In this document: positions 41,286 to 48,426 of the stretch, piece by piece
How the letters are laid out: each line of letters starts with the position of its first letter
Numbering within the stretch: position 1 is the stretch's first letter
Source: Kitasatospora humi
GTDB lineage: Bacteria > Actinomycetota > Actinomycetes > Streptomycetales > Streptomycetaceae
DNA: 64,000 nucleotides
Assembly (NCBI RefSeq): GCF_020907985.1
Contig: NZ_JAJJPA010000018.1
Span: 62,001 to 126,000 of the forward strand
Reading direction: 5' to 3'
Made by a program: the position numbers and the translations under genes
Notes under the pieces: model-generated
What the model saw: the letters and a program-made list of their open reading frames with translations, nothing else
What the model was told of the DNA's origin: nothing
The model's database searches: none

Positions 41286-42131
41286 CGGCCACCACCTTCC
41301 GGGTGGAGCCGCGCAGCACACCGACCGCCCTGCCCATCCCGGCCTCGCTCGCGGCGGGGCGCAGGTGGGCGGGGCGGGGAAGGTCGACGGGCTGCTTGAG
41401 GCGGCGCTCGGCCGCCACGACCGAGACGACCTCGACCAGTTGGGCGAGCAGTTCCTGCGTCAGCCCCCATCGGTCGGAGCCGACCTCGCTGGAGTCGCGG
41501 CGCAGCAGCGCGTCCGCCGGGAGCCCCCGCATCAGCGTCAGGAGGCGGCGGGTGCCGACGAAGCCGAGCTCACCGGGGCGGAGCCAGACTCCTCGGGCGT
41601 CGAGCCCGTAGAACCGCTGGAGGTCGGATTCGAGGTCGTCCCACCGCTCGAAGGCGTCGCGGAGGGCGCGATGAGTTCCCCCAGGCCCGCACCCCCGCCC
41701 AGGTACTTCGACCAGGCGTAGCGCACCAGTTCCACGATGTCTGAGTGGCTGGGCCGAGCCGCCATCAGCTGCTCGTAGCCGTCCGCCCCGAGCAGCCGCC
41801 GGCCCATCTCCCCCACCGCGGCCACCAGGTCAGCCGGCAGCGTCGGCTCCGAGCCGAGCACGTCGACCACCAGGCCGGCCGCCTCGGCCTGCTGCTCGCC
41901 CTTCGACTGGGCGGCCTCCACCAACTTGCGGAGAAGTAGCGGCAGATACGGGATGCCGATCAGCGGCTGCCAAACCTCCAGCGGCAGTTCCGCCGGCAGC
42001 ACCGCCACCTGCACCCCGCCGAGCACGATCGGTTCCTCTCCGACCGTGTACTCGGCCTTCGCGGCCAGCGCCTTGGCTGCGGCGGCAGCCAGGCGGCGGG
42101 CACGCGCGGTGTCCAGGTCGATCCCAGGCAT
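41272..42131 (-). CDS. Tail assembly chaperone G-T fusion made by -1 frameshift
   Basis: A second reading frame, open from the slip site to 41272, continues the G protein with the sequence ALRDAFERWDDLESDLQRFY, which matches the T-domain of siphophage tail chaperones. Slippage at GGGGGAA (41676-41682) joins 152 residues of G to 134 residues of T (about 286 aa). The frame ends 14 nt inside the tape measure gene. Both products are normally needed in a fixed ratio to assemble the tail around the tape measure. Confidence 0.8.
41538..42131 (-). CDS. Tail assembly chaperone (gpG-like)
   Basis: The product is 197 aa from the ATG at 42131. The N-terminal half is helical (LEVWQPLIGIPYLPLLLRKL, then LLGADGYEQLMAA), as in actinophage gpG proteins. 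The last 40 residues are low-complexity Ser/Thr/Ala, the usual result of reading past the slip site. It is preceded by a hairpin that can hide the ribosome site and by a phage-type promoter. Confidence 0.8.
   Translation of the reverse strand: MPGIDLDTARARRLAAAAAKALAAKAEYTVGEEPIVLGGVQVAVLPAELPLEVWQPLIGIPYLPLLLRKLVEAAQSKGEQQAEAAGLVVDVLGSEPTLPADLVAAVGEMGRRLLGADGYEQLMAARPSHSDIVELVRYAWSKYLGGGAGLGELIAPSATPSSGGTTSNPTSSGSTGSTPEESGSAPVSSASSAPAAS
41676..41682 (-). promoter_or_regulatory. Programmed -1 frameshift site
   Basis: The minus strand reads GGGGGAA in phase GGG GAA. After a -1 slip the next codons are ACT CAT CGC and the frame stays open to 41272. GGGGGAA is a common slip sequence in tail chaperone genes. 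Confidence 0.75.
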
Positions 42132-42132
42132 C

Positions 42133-42186
42133 GGCAACTCCTACCGTCGTTCGGGCGGGTGATCGCCGAAGACCGTAGGAGTTGCC
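42133..42186 (-). promoter_or_regulatory. Long-range hairpin over the gpG ribosome site
   Basis: GGCAACTCCTAC (42175-42186 as read on the minus strand) is perfectly complementary to GTAGGAGTTGCC (42133-42144), which contains the ribosome binding site GGAG, one base before the ATG. The upstream arm overlaps the -10 box of the promoter at 42172, so transcripts started there lack most of it, while readthrough transcripts can fold. Confidence 0.6.
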
Positions 42187-42200
42187 GCCGTTAGCGTCGC
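42172..42200 (-). promoter_or_regulatory. Putative phage-type promoter (GCGACG, 17 bp, TACGGT)
   Basis: GCGACG (42195-42200) and TACGGT (42172-42177) precede gpG. Predicted start near 42165 gives a leader of about 34 nt with a strong ribosome site. Confidence 0.55.
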
Positions 42201-42360
42201 GCCGGCCCGTCAGCAGCACACCGCTGATGGCCCCGCCGGGCCAAGCCTCACAGGAGGTTATGGACCAGCCAGGCTGCCAGCGCGGCGCACCCCTGTAAGC
42301 GTGGCCGAAAGCCTTCCTGCGCTCGCCACCATCGATGCTTCCTTTACAGGGACATGACGG

Positions 42361-42394
42361 TGCCCCAGCCAGGGTGCGCGCTCTGGCTGGGGCA
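42361..42394 (-). terminator. Terminator-like hairpin after the major tail gene
   Basis: TGCCCCAGCCAG and its complement pair over a 10-nt loop, about 110 nt after the major tail protein stop codon; it would lower readthrough into gpG. Confidence 0.55.
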
Positions 42395-42447
42395 TCGTGG
42401 AAGCGGACCTGGTCCCCAGGGGGCGGGGGACCCGGACCACGTCTCCG

Positions 42448-42476
42448 ACAGTACGGCTGGAACAGCAGTTTGGGCA
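42448..42476 (-). promoter_or_regulatory. Putative promoter, GTGCCCA class
   Basis: TGCCCA (42471-42476) is 17 bp from TACTGT (42448-42453) on the minus strand. It is the third good site of this class and lies before the hairpin at 42361, so its transcript may be a short RNA. Confidence 0.35.
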
Positions 42477-42501
42477 CAGCCAGTTGCCGCCGCTGGCCTG
42501 G

Positions 42502-43068
42502 TCAGGCTGCCGGTGCGAACCCCGGGTCGTCCGTCAGGTCGTACCAGGGGTCACCGGCCGCCCCGCCGATCACCTTCAGCTCCAACGGCAACGTCGACTC
42601 CTTGTCGTTGGGGAACTTCTGGCTGACCGAGGCGACCTGTTCGCACAGCGGGATGACGCGTCGGTAGTGCTTGGCGCCGTCGATCAGCTCCACGACCGCG
42701 GTGAACTGGGAGCGGCCTCCGACCTTGGGCGGGCTGAACCGGTAGAACGTCTTGCTGTTCTGCGTCACCGAGGTCACCTGCCCGCCGCCGTAGACGGCGA
42801 CGATGTTGGTGGAGTTCCACTCCTGAAGCTCCACCTTCAGCGAGGCGGCATCCTCCGTCTGGATGGTGCGAGCGGCGTATTGAAGCTGATGGGACTTCAC
42901 CTCCTCGAACTTCGGCTCGGTGTTCCACTCCAGCGAGCCGGGCTGGAACAGCCCTACCTCCTTCCAGCCGGCCGCCATCGCGGTGACCGGATCGGCGGGG
43001 GCTACGGTGCCCGGCACAGCCAGGTACAGGCGCGCCATCTGGGCGACGAACACACTCTCGGCGGGCAC
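42502..43068 (-). CDS. Major tail (tube) protein
   Basis: The product is 188 aa. The pattern ARLYLAVPGTVAP at the start, then LFQPGSLEWNTEPKFEEV, WNSTNIVAVYGG, and TFYRFSPPKVGGRSQFTAVV fits the beta-sandwich of siphophage tail tube proteins. It should be the most abundant tail subunit. GTG has AAGGAG upstream and a phage-type promoter 40 nt before. Confidence 0.8.
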   Translation of the reverse strand: MPAESVFVAQMARLYLAVPGTVAPADPVTAMAAGWKEVGLFQPGSLEWNTEPKFEEVKSHQLQYAARTIQTEDAASLKVELQEWNSTNIVAVYGGGQVTSVTQNSKTFYRFSPPKVGGRSQFTAVVELIDGAKHYRRVIPLCEQVASVSQKFPNDKESTLPLELKVIGGAAGDPWYDLTDDPGFAPAA

Positions 43069-43108
43069 GGGCTACTCCTTCACGCGGGCCGGCTCTCACT
43101 CTCGCGGG

Positions 43109-43138
43109 ACCGTAAGGTGCGCCGATCCGTAGCGTCGC
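43109..43138 (-). promoter_or_regulatory. Putative phage-type promoter of the major tail gene (GCGACG, 18 bp, TACGGT)
   Basis: GCGACG (43133-43138) and TACGGT (43109-43114) are 18 bp apart. A second half-site ACCTTACGG repeats the upstream GACGCTACGG, so the motif is present twice. Confidence 0.55.
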
Positions 43139-43212
43139 GCCGGATCCGCCGACCAGCGGCGGCCTGGGCCATCCCGCGCGTGAGCCTGTCGCGCAATTTG
43201 CACAACCCCCTT

Positions 43213-43629
43213 CTACCCGGGCTGCGCGGGGTGAGCGGTGAGCGCCACCAGGCCGAGGTAGCGTCCCTGCCCGGTCGGCTCCGGAAGCCAACCACCGGCC
43301 GACAGAGCCTGGACCGCCGTCACCACAGGCTGCCCTGCCGCCGGCGGGCGGCAGGGCAGCTGGTGGAGCGCCTTCACCGCCGTGCTGAACGCCGTGTGCA
43401 GCAGTGGCCGGGGCGTCGTGCGGTCCAGCTCCCCCAGCGCTTCGACCTGGAGGTGGAAGGTGCCCAGCCACCTCCAGCCGGGCACCGATCCTCCCGGGAT
43501 CTGGGCGAGGCGGATCCGAGGGTAGGGCGGGGTGTTGCGAGCTCCCACCCGACCCTGCCCGCCCAACACCGCGGTCAGCTCCTCGTGGGCGGACAGCCAG
43601 TTCACTGCCAGCAGTTCGGCGTCCAGCAC
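43213..43629 (-). CDS. Tail terminator-like protein
   Basis: The product is 138 aa from the GTG at 43629. LLAVNWLSAHEELTAVLG, then PPYPRIRLAQIPGG, LQVEALG and the ending RYLGLVALTAHP follow the tail terminator (gpU-like) pattern of siphophages. It would cap the tail before head joining. It begins 8 nt after the stop of the 81-aa gene. Confidence 0.7.
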   Translation of the reverse strand: MLDAELLAVNWLSAHEELTAVLGGQGRVGARNTPPYPRIRLAQIPGGSVPGWRWLGTFHLQVEALGELDRTTPRPLLHTAFSTAVKALHQLPCRPPAAGQPVVTAVQALSAGGWLPEPTGQGRYLGLVALTAHPAQPG

Positions 43630-43636
43630 GGCCGGA

Positions 43637-43882
43637 TCACTCGGCCCGCGCGGGCTCGGCCGGTGCCTTGCCGCCTGCCGCCGCGCGCACCGAAGCCGGC
43701 GTCGGCCCCAGTGCACGAGCGACGGAGTTCGGGTCGGAGGGGTCGGCGCCGGCCACGTACCCGGAGGAGATCAGCTGTCGGGCCTCCTGGAGTGGCACGT
43801 CGATCACCGTGCCGGGCAGCAGATCGGCGCCATCGCGGTGCAGATGGTGGGCCAGGGTGATCGAGATCGTGTCAGCGGCCAT
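43637..43882 (-). CDS. Small phage structural-region protein
   Basis: The product is 81 aa (MAADTISITLAHHLHRDGAD onward) with a KOW-like beta start (LPGTVIDVPLQEARQLISSG) and a Pro/Ala tail. Similar small proteins sit between connectors and tail terminators in actinophages. AGAAGG precedes ATG, with a phage-type promoter at 43922. Confidence 0.6.
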   Translation of the reverse strand: MAADTISITLAHHLHRDGADLLPGTVIDVPLQEARQLISSGYVAGADPSDPNSVARALGPTPASVRAAAGGKAPAEPARAE

Positions 43883-43921
43883 GGTGATGCCCTTCTCGTC
43901 GAGGGGTTGGGGAACGAGCTG

Positions 43922-43951
43922 ACCGTAGGGAGGCGGGGCTGGTTGCGTCCC
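43922..43951 (-). promoter_or_regulatory. Putative phage-type promoter (GGGACG, 18 bp, TACGGT)
   Basis: GGGACG (43946-43951) and TACGGT (43922-43927) are 18 bp apart, giving a leader of about 35 nt to the ATG at 43882. Confidence 0.5.
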
Positions 43952-44007
43952 GCTGGGGCAGCGCATCTGCGCGGACCACGGCGCTGAAGCCGCGGTGCGC
44001 GTGGCGA

Positions 44008-44478
44008 TCAGCGCTGCCGTGCGGCAACCTGCGAGGCCGCGCCGCTCATGAAGTGCCCTCCCTCGCCATGGCTGTACTCGGCCTCGGCGATGTGCGGGAA
44101 GGAGCAGCTGACGGTGGCGCTGGTGCGCGTTCCGCGGGTGGCGGCCTTTCCGCTGCTGATCGCGTCGGCCACGGCCTCTGGGTCTTCGATCAGCGAGCAG
44201 CGGCAGTTGGCGGTCTCCTCGACCGGACCGTTCGGGTCGCGCGGTCCGGTCATCGTGGCGTCGCCGACTTGGAAGAGCACGGGGGCAGGGAGGGTCTGAC
44301 CGTCGAGCTCCTGGTGGTCGGGCCGTGCCTTGCCGTCCTCAACCGTCCGCCAGGTCTTGCCAGCCGGGGCGCGACGCCGGGCTTCGACCGCTACCTCTTC
44401 GGCCAGGCGCTCGACCTGGCGGGCAAGCAGCGGGACGAGGCGGGCTGCCAGGTCATCGGGCAGATCGAGTCGCGCCAT
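44008..44478 (-). CDS. HK97 gp10-like / minor head-tail protein
   Basis: The product is 156 aa. The N-terminal helix (LAARLVPLLARQVERLAEEV) and RRRAPAGKTWR fit gp10-type head-tail proteins. TANCRCSLIED near residue 90 resembles the NCRC end seen in phage minor head proteins of the Mu F type. The ATG overlaps the previous stop (ATGA). Confidence 0.6.
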   Translation of the reverse strand: MARLDLPDDLAARLVPLLARQVERLAEEVAVEARRRAPAGKTWRTVEDGKARPDHQELDGQTLPAPVLFQVGDATMTGPRDPNGPVEETANCRCSLIEDPEAVADAISSGKAATRGTRTSATVSCSFPHIAEAEYSHGEGGHFMSGAASQVAARQR

Positions 44479-44819
44479 CAGCGGTGTCCCTCCGGGCAGG
44501 TACCGCCGGTGATCCGCGGCCGGGCGCTGGCCCGCACGTACGCGAGCGAGGGATCGGCGGCGTTGCGCAGTTGGTCAGCCGCCAGCACGGTCCACTCGCT
44601 TCCGGTGGCGGGCTCCACGATGACGTCCCCGACTAGCAGCACCCCGGCCTGCGGGTCCAGCGACAGGTGCCAGCTGCCGTCCGACTGGGGCAGCGCCCGC
44701 CCAGGCCACGGACCGAGCAGCGGCCCGAGCTGGCCGGTCACCTCGTCGCCGTAGGCGTCCAGCCCTGGAGCACCGCGGGTCTTCACTCCGAGAAGCCGGT
44801 CCGCAAGTACGACGGCCAT
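44478..44819 (-). CDS. Head-tail connector-like protein
   Basis: The product is 113 aa. The C-terminal VLLVGDVIVEPATGSEWTVL is like the OB/beta-barrel of head closure proteins, and the position between two other connector genes agrees. Both ends overlap neighbours by 4 nt. Confidence 0.55.
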   Translation of the reverse strand: MAVVLADRLLGVKTRGAPGLDAYGDEVTGQLGPLLGPWPGRALPQSDGSWHLSLDPQAGVLLVGDVIVEPATGSEWTVLAADQLRNAADPSLAYVRASARPRITGGTCPEGHR

Positions 44820-45427
44820 CACAGGCCGCCCGTGCCAGGGATGCCGGGAACCATCAGGCCTGGCGGGGCCGGCCTGACCGGGGCCTGGTAGGCGCGGCGC
44901 CCGCGCACGCGCCACCGATCGACCGTCGCCAGAGCCGGCGGCGCCAGCAAGGCGGGCGCGTCGGTGCCCGTGTCGTAGGTGACGGACTGGCCCTCCACGG
45001 AGGCGGAGGCCACACGGCGCTGTCGTGCCGGGGCATCGGAGAGAAGCGGGTGGGCGCACGCGGTGGCGCGCAGCCACAGGCGGAGGGGGGCGGTATCGGG
45101 GTCGGTCCGGGCATCGATGCCGCCGAGGTACTTCACGGTGTAGCTGGACTCCCGGAGCGAGGCCGGTCCCGGATTCGGGTCCAGCGTCGCGGAGAGGACG
45201 AGCCGCACGGGAGTGTGCTTGAGCACCCAGCCGCTGCCGCTGGAATCGGGGTGAACACCCAACTCTGTGTACTCGGCTGGGGTCAGTGGTCGGCCGAGAT
45301 GCGATTCGAGCGCGTCCTGAGCGTCCACAATCGCCGTCTCAACGCGTTGCCGCACCGCGTCGCTGAGCGGCGTGGGGTAGCCGAGGCGAACGGCGACGTC
45401 GTCTGGCGTGACGATCAAATCCGTCAT
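44819..45427 (-). CDS. Head-tail adaptor (gp6-like connector)
   Basis: The product is 202 aa. TPDDVAVRLGYP at the start, VETAIVDAQDALESHLGRPL and the YTVKYLGGI region are those of gp6/adaptor proteins that bind below the portal. It is the first gene of the connector group and has a phage-type promoter at 45474. Confidence 0.7.
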   Translation of the reverse strand: MTDLIVTPDDVAVRLGYPTPLSDAVRQRVETAIVDAQDALESHLGRPLTPAEYTELGVHPDSSGSGWVLKHTPVRLVLSATLDPNPGPASLRESSYTVKYLGGIDARTDPDTAPLRLWLRATACAHPLLSDAPARQRRVASASVEGQSVTYDTGTDAPALLAPPALATVDRWRVRGRRAYQAPVRPAPPGLMVPGIPGTGGL

Positions 45428-45473
45428 CGGGTCTCCTCCGTCGGGCCCCCGCGGATGGGGCCAGCAAGGGGCG

Positions 45474-45502
45474 ACGGTAGAGCTGGACGTTCCTTACGTC
45501 TT
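45474..45502 (-). promoter_or_regulatory. Putative phage-type promoter (AAGACG, 17 bp, TACCGT)
   Basis: AAGACG (45497-45502) and TACCGT (45474-45479) precede the adaptor gene; the GACG core and TAnnnT are kept. Confidence 0.45.
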
Positions 45503-45544
45503 GGTGTGCCTACCTACTGAGCGTCGCCGGGCGCGGGTTCCGGT

Positions 45545-46222
45545 TCACGGCAGGTCGCTGTCCTCGATCCAGGACATCGGCCGCTTCGGCGGCGGCCACG
45601 GCCACTGCACCTGCCGGGCATCGGTCACCGTCAGCGGGCACGGCTCCTGGAGGAACGCATCGACCAGGACCAGGTCATGCGGTGGCGGCGGGAGGGTGAT
45701 CAGTCTCGGGGTCCCGCCGGCCCGCTTCTGCTCGTGTGCCAGCCACTGCATCCACCCGTAGATCGCCATCGGGTACAGGTGGCCCTCACTTGCCTCCCGC
45801 GCAGGCCCCGTCACCGTCATGACGTCCGCGAAGACGATGTCCCGCTCGGCCAGCGGATTGCGGCGCACCCCTGTCAGGCAGTGGCCTGGCTGGATGACTA
45901 CCCCCGCCAGTAGGCAACCCGGATGATGGATCATCAGGTCGCCGAGTACTACCTGGGGGTCGCGGCCGGCGGCGTGGGTGACGACGACGGAGGCGTTCTC
46001 CGCGGTGGCCTGGGCATCTGGGGAGGTGCCCCACCACAGCGCCTCCGGGGTGCCGTGCGGCGGCGGCGCGACGCCTATCAGCGTCAGCCCGAAGTAGCTG
46101 CTGGACAGGCGGGCGTGCTCGCGCGGTACCAAGCCCGTGGAGTAGCGGGCCAGCTGCAGGTGCAGCGGACCCGCGACGGGCAGCACCGGCTGCACCTCGC
46201 ACCAGGCCGCCTCGATCAGCAC
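45545..46222 (-). CDS. Uncharacterised protein upstream of the connectors
   Basis: The product is 225 aa with GTG start and GAGGGA upstream. It has no transmembrane segment and is rich in Pro, His and Trp (GVAPPPHGTPEALWWG, QVQWPWPPPKRPM). No phage structural family was recognised. It may be a decoration or a host-interaction protein. Confidence 0.5.
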   Translation of the reverse strand: MLIEAAWCEVQPVLPVAGPLHLQLARYSTGLVPREHARLSSSYFGLTLIGVAPPPHGTPEALWWGTSPDAQATAENASVVVTHAAGRDPQVVLGDLMIHHPGCLLAGVVIQPGHCLTGVRRNPLAERDIVFADVMTVTGPAREASEGHLYPMAIYGWMQWLAHEQKRAGGTPRLITLPPPPHDLVLVDAFLQEPCPLTVTDARQVQWPWPPPKRPMSWIEDSDLP

Positions 46223-46298
46223 GAGTGCGTTCCCTCGCGTCCTGCGCCCGGGGAGGCGCCGCTGCGCGCGAGCGCTGAGACGTGGCCGCCTGGTGTGG

Positions 46299-47252
46299 TC
46301 AGCATGGGATCACCCGGGCTGGGCCGATGCTGACCTTTGCGCGCGTGCCGCCCGGGCTGACCAGCTCGATCGCGCCAGCCGGAGGCAAGGCCAGCTCCAG
46401 CGGTCCGGATACCTGGGCCTGGCGCCTGCGGGCGCAGTCCCAGTACATCCACGCGAACAACGCTGCTGCGGCCCACTGCGGCGGCGCTTCACCGCGCAGC
46501 TCGACCTCAAGGTGGTCTCGCTCGGGATCGAAGTCGCCGGCGTCGGGGCGGCGGCGGGCACGGGTGATCAGGACTCGGCAGCCGGAGGAGGTCGGCTGGG
46601 CCAGCGCGCCGGCGTTCGGGAACCGGTGGAGGGCCGGGCTGATCCAGCTGTCGTCGGACGCGGACTCCGCTCCTGCGAGTGCGACGACATCGGCCAGCTG
46701 CCGCGCCTGGTCGGCCGTCGAATCGGCGGAGGCGACCACCGTGGTCAGCACACTGGCCGCCGGGTCCCACTCCTGACCCTTGGGCTCAGGGTCGGGCAGC
46801 ACCTGAAGGCGCACCAGCGGCGGAGCCTTGGTTCCCGGGTCCACCACGGCGGCCGTGACCTTCATCAGCCCGACCGCCGCAACGAGCTGCCTTACCTCCG
46901 GCAGCACGTCGATCTGGTACCCACCGCTGTCGGTGTGGACCTGTGCGCCGGGCGTCGATCCCGTCGCGAGGTGACGCACCAGAGTCTTCGCCACCAGGAC
47001 CAGTTCGGTGAAGTTGTAGGGCAGCGGCCCGCTGCGGACCAGCGGATCGGTGGGCCGGCCATCCTCCCAGCGGCCGGCGGCCAAGTCAGCCGTCCCGCTG
47101 TCGGGGTTGCGCGGACTGGTGAGGCCGATCCACCAGCCTCCGGTGTCCTGCACGATCCGGGCCTGGAAGGCGCCGAAGGACTGCACGCGGACCTCGCCGG
47201 CCCATCCGGCCTGCGCGGCGACCTCAGTGGCCACCTCGTACGCGTTGTCCAC
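46299..47252 (-). CDS. Uncharacterised 317-aa protein
   Basis: GTG has an excellent AGGAGGGGAGGG site. The protein is soluble, Ala/Val-rich, with a strand-rich C-terminus (LEVELRGEAPPQWAA, then LELALPPAGAIELVSPGG). No family is recognised. It is the last gene in the phage-like direction before the Nudix island, in the place where portal and capsid genes would be expected. Confidence 0.5.
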   Translation of the reverse strand: MDNAYEVATEVAAQAGWAGEVRVQSFGAFQARIVQDTGGWWIGLTSPRNPDSGTADLAAGRWEDGRPTDPLVRSGPLPYNFTELVLVAKTLVRHLATGSTPGAQVHTDSGGYQIDVLPEVRQLVAAVGLMKVTAAVVDPGTKAPPLVRLQVLPDPEPKGQEWDPAASVLTTVVASADSTADQARQLADVVALAGAESASDDSWISPALHRFPNAGALAQPTSSGCRVLITRARRRPDAGDFDPERDHLEVELRGEAPPQWAAAALFAWMYWDCARRRQAQVSGPLELALPPAGAIELVSPGGTRAKVSIGPARVIPC

Positions 47253-47279
47253 GAGCCCTCCCCTCCTGAGCTGTTCGGC

Positions 47280-47308
47280 ACCCTACCGGCCCTGGACCCG
47301 GTTGTCGG
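47280..47308 (-). promoter_or_regulatory. Putative phage-type promoter (CCGACA, 17 bp, TAGGGT)
   Basis: CCGACA (47303-47308) and TAGGGT (47280-47285) precede the gene at 47252. It lies within the C-terminal border of the island and is the last member of the series. Confidence 0.35.
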
Positions 47309-47322
47309 GGAGAACACCGAAG

Positions 47323-48426
47323 CTACCGCGAACCGGCGGGGCGGCCATCAAAGAGTTCGACCGGGCCTGCGCCGATCGCTCGGGCAGTCAGGCAGGCGCG
47401 CACGCGTGCTGCCGAGCGGGGAGCCAGCAGAGTCTCGGCTTCGGGGAGCGTGCACATCCGCCACTCGGCCAACTCGCTACGCTGCAGCCGGATCCTGGCG
47501 AGGTCGTCGGCGCTCACGGTGCCGCCGTCGAAGATGTAGGCGAGCCGGGCCGGGCCGCCGCCCGCCGGGTTGGACCAGTCCAAGGCCAAAAGTTGGCCCG
47601 GCGTGCGGTCCCAGCCCAGTTCCTCGGCGATCTCGCGGCGCGCGGCCTGCCGGGGCATCTCGATAGCGGGCTCCACCTTGCCGCCGGCCAACAGCCAGTG
47701 GTCCGGGTCGGGGCCAGCCGATCGCGCCAGCAAGACCCGGCCGTGCGGGTCGGTGAAGAGCTGGCGAGCGGAGGCGATGATCCTGGGCCGGGTCGCGGCG
47801 TAGGTGGCCGGGTCCAGCAGCAGTTCCGTCCGTCGGCCTGAGTCTGTGACCAGCGCTTGAGCCTGCTGCTGACCGCCGGGCGGCCGGCCTGCATCGCCGT
47901 GGGAGGGCAGGTCGGCGGTCACACCTACGGGCCAGCTGTCCTCCAACTCGACCGCCAGCCCGGCTGAGCCGACGGCCAAGCAGGCCGCGACCCCCCGTGA
48001 CAACTGCTCGGGCAGAGCTGCCCTGACCTGGCCGGGGTCGAGCAGGCCGTAACCGGTGATCTCCGCTTCCTGGAGCCGGATGGCCGACAGCTGCTCGCCG
48101 GTCACCGGGGCCGCCCAGTACAGGAAGGCGGCGACGGGTGGCCGTCCGCTGCACAGAGCCCAGTCGATGCCAGCCAGACCCGTCAGCTCAACGGTGATGC
48201 CGAGCTCTTCGCGGACCTCGCGCACCGCTGCCTGCCTGGGGTTCTCGCCGCGCTCGATCCCACCGCCGGGCAGCGAGATCGGCCGATCGGGGTTGTAGCC
48301 GTTCCGCACCAGCAGCAACCGGCCTTCTGCGGTGGGCAGCAGAACTCCAGATGCCGCCCACAGGCCGTAGCGTCCTGCATCGGCGACGCCGAGCACGGCG
48401 TCCGACTGCCCGCCCGGGCGGATCAC
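47323..48426 (-). CDS. Tandem Nudix hydrolase
   Basis: The product is 367 aa and has two complete Nudix boxes: GGGIERGENPRQAAVREV followed by REELGI (about residues 53-75) and GGKVEPAIEMPRQAARREI followed by AEELGW (about 255-278). Each has the G-x5-E-x7-R-E-U-x-E-E pattern. Nudix enzymes hydrolyse nucleoside diphosphates linked to other moieties. The two domains may be a fusion for a dinucleotide or two substrates. GTG overlaps the EEP stop (GTGA). Confidence 0.88.
   Translation of the reverse strand: MIRPGGQSDAVLGVADAGRYGLWAASGVLLPTAEGRLLLVRNGYNPDRPISLPGGGIERGENPRQAAVREVREELGITVELTGLAGIDWALCSGRPPVAAFLYWAAPVTGEQLSAIRLQEAEITGYGLLDPGQVRAALPEQLSRGVAACLAVGSAGLAVELEDSWPVGVTADLPSHGDAGRPPGGQQQAQALVTDSGRRTELLLDPATYAATRPRIIASARQLFTDPHGRVLLARSAGPDPDHWLLAGGKVEPAIEMPRQAARREIAEELGWDRTPGQLLALDWSNPAGGGPARLAYIFDGGTVSADDLARIRLQRSELAEWRMCTLPEAETLLAPRSAARVRACLTARAIGAGPVELFDGRPAGSR

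Larger units (their letters stand above)
42138..42501 (-). other. 364-bp gap between major tail and chaperone genes
   Basis: The gap holds a GTGCCCA-class promoter (42448-42476), a 12-bp hairpin with TGCCCCAGCCAG arms (42361-42394), and the phage-type promoter with the occluding hairpin listed separately. A 24-codon ORF (42258-42332) with AAGGAAG upstream is possible but unsupported. Confidence 0.5.

Noticed and set aside
37929..41399. A 1156-codon plus-strand open frame opposite the tape measure gene
   Set aside because: Antisense shadow of the tape measure protein; the composition is Gly/Arg/Gln-rich and no ribosome site is present.
42258..42332. 24-codon minus-strand ORF with AAGGAAG ribosome site in the major tail-gpG gap
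   Set aside because: Overlaps no conserved pattern, codon use is mixed and the region is better explained by promoters and hairpins.
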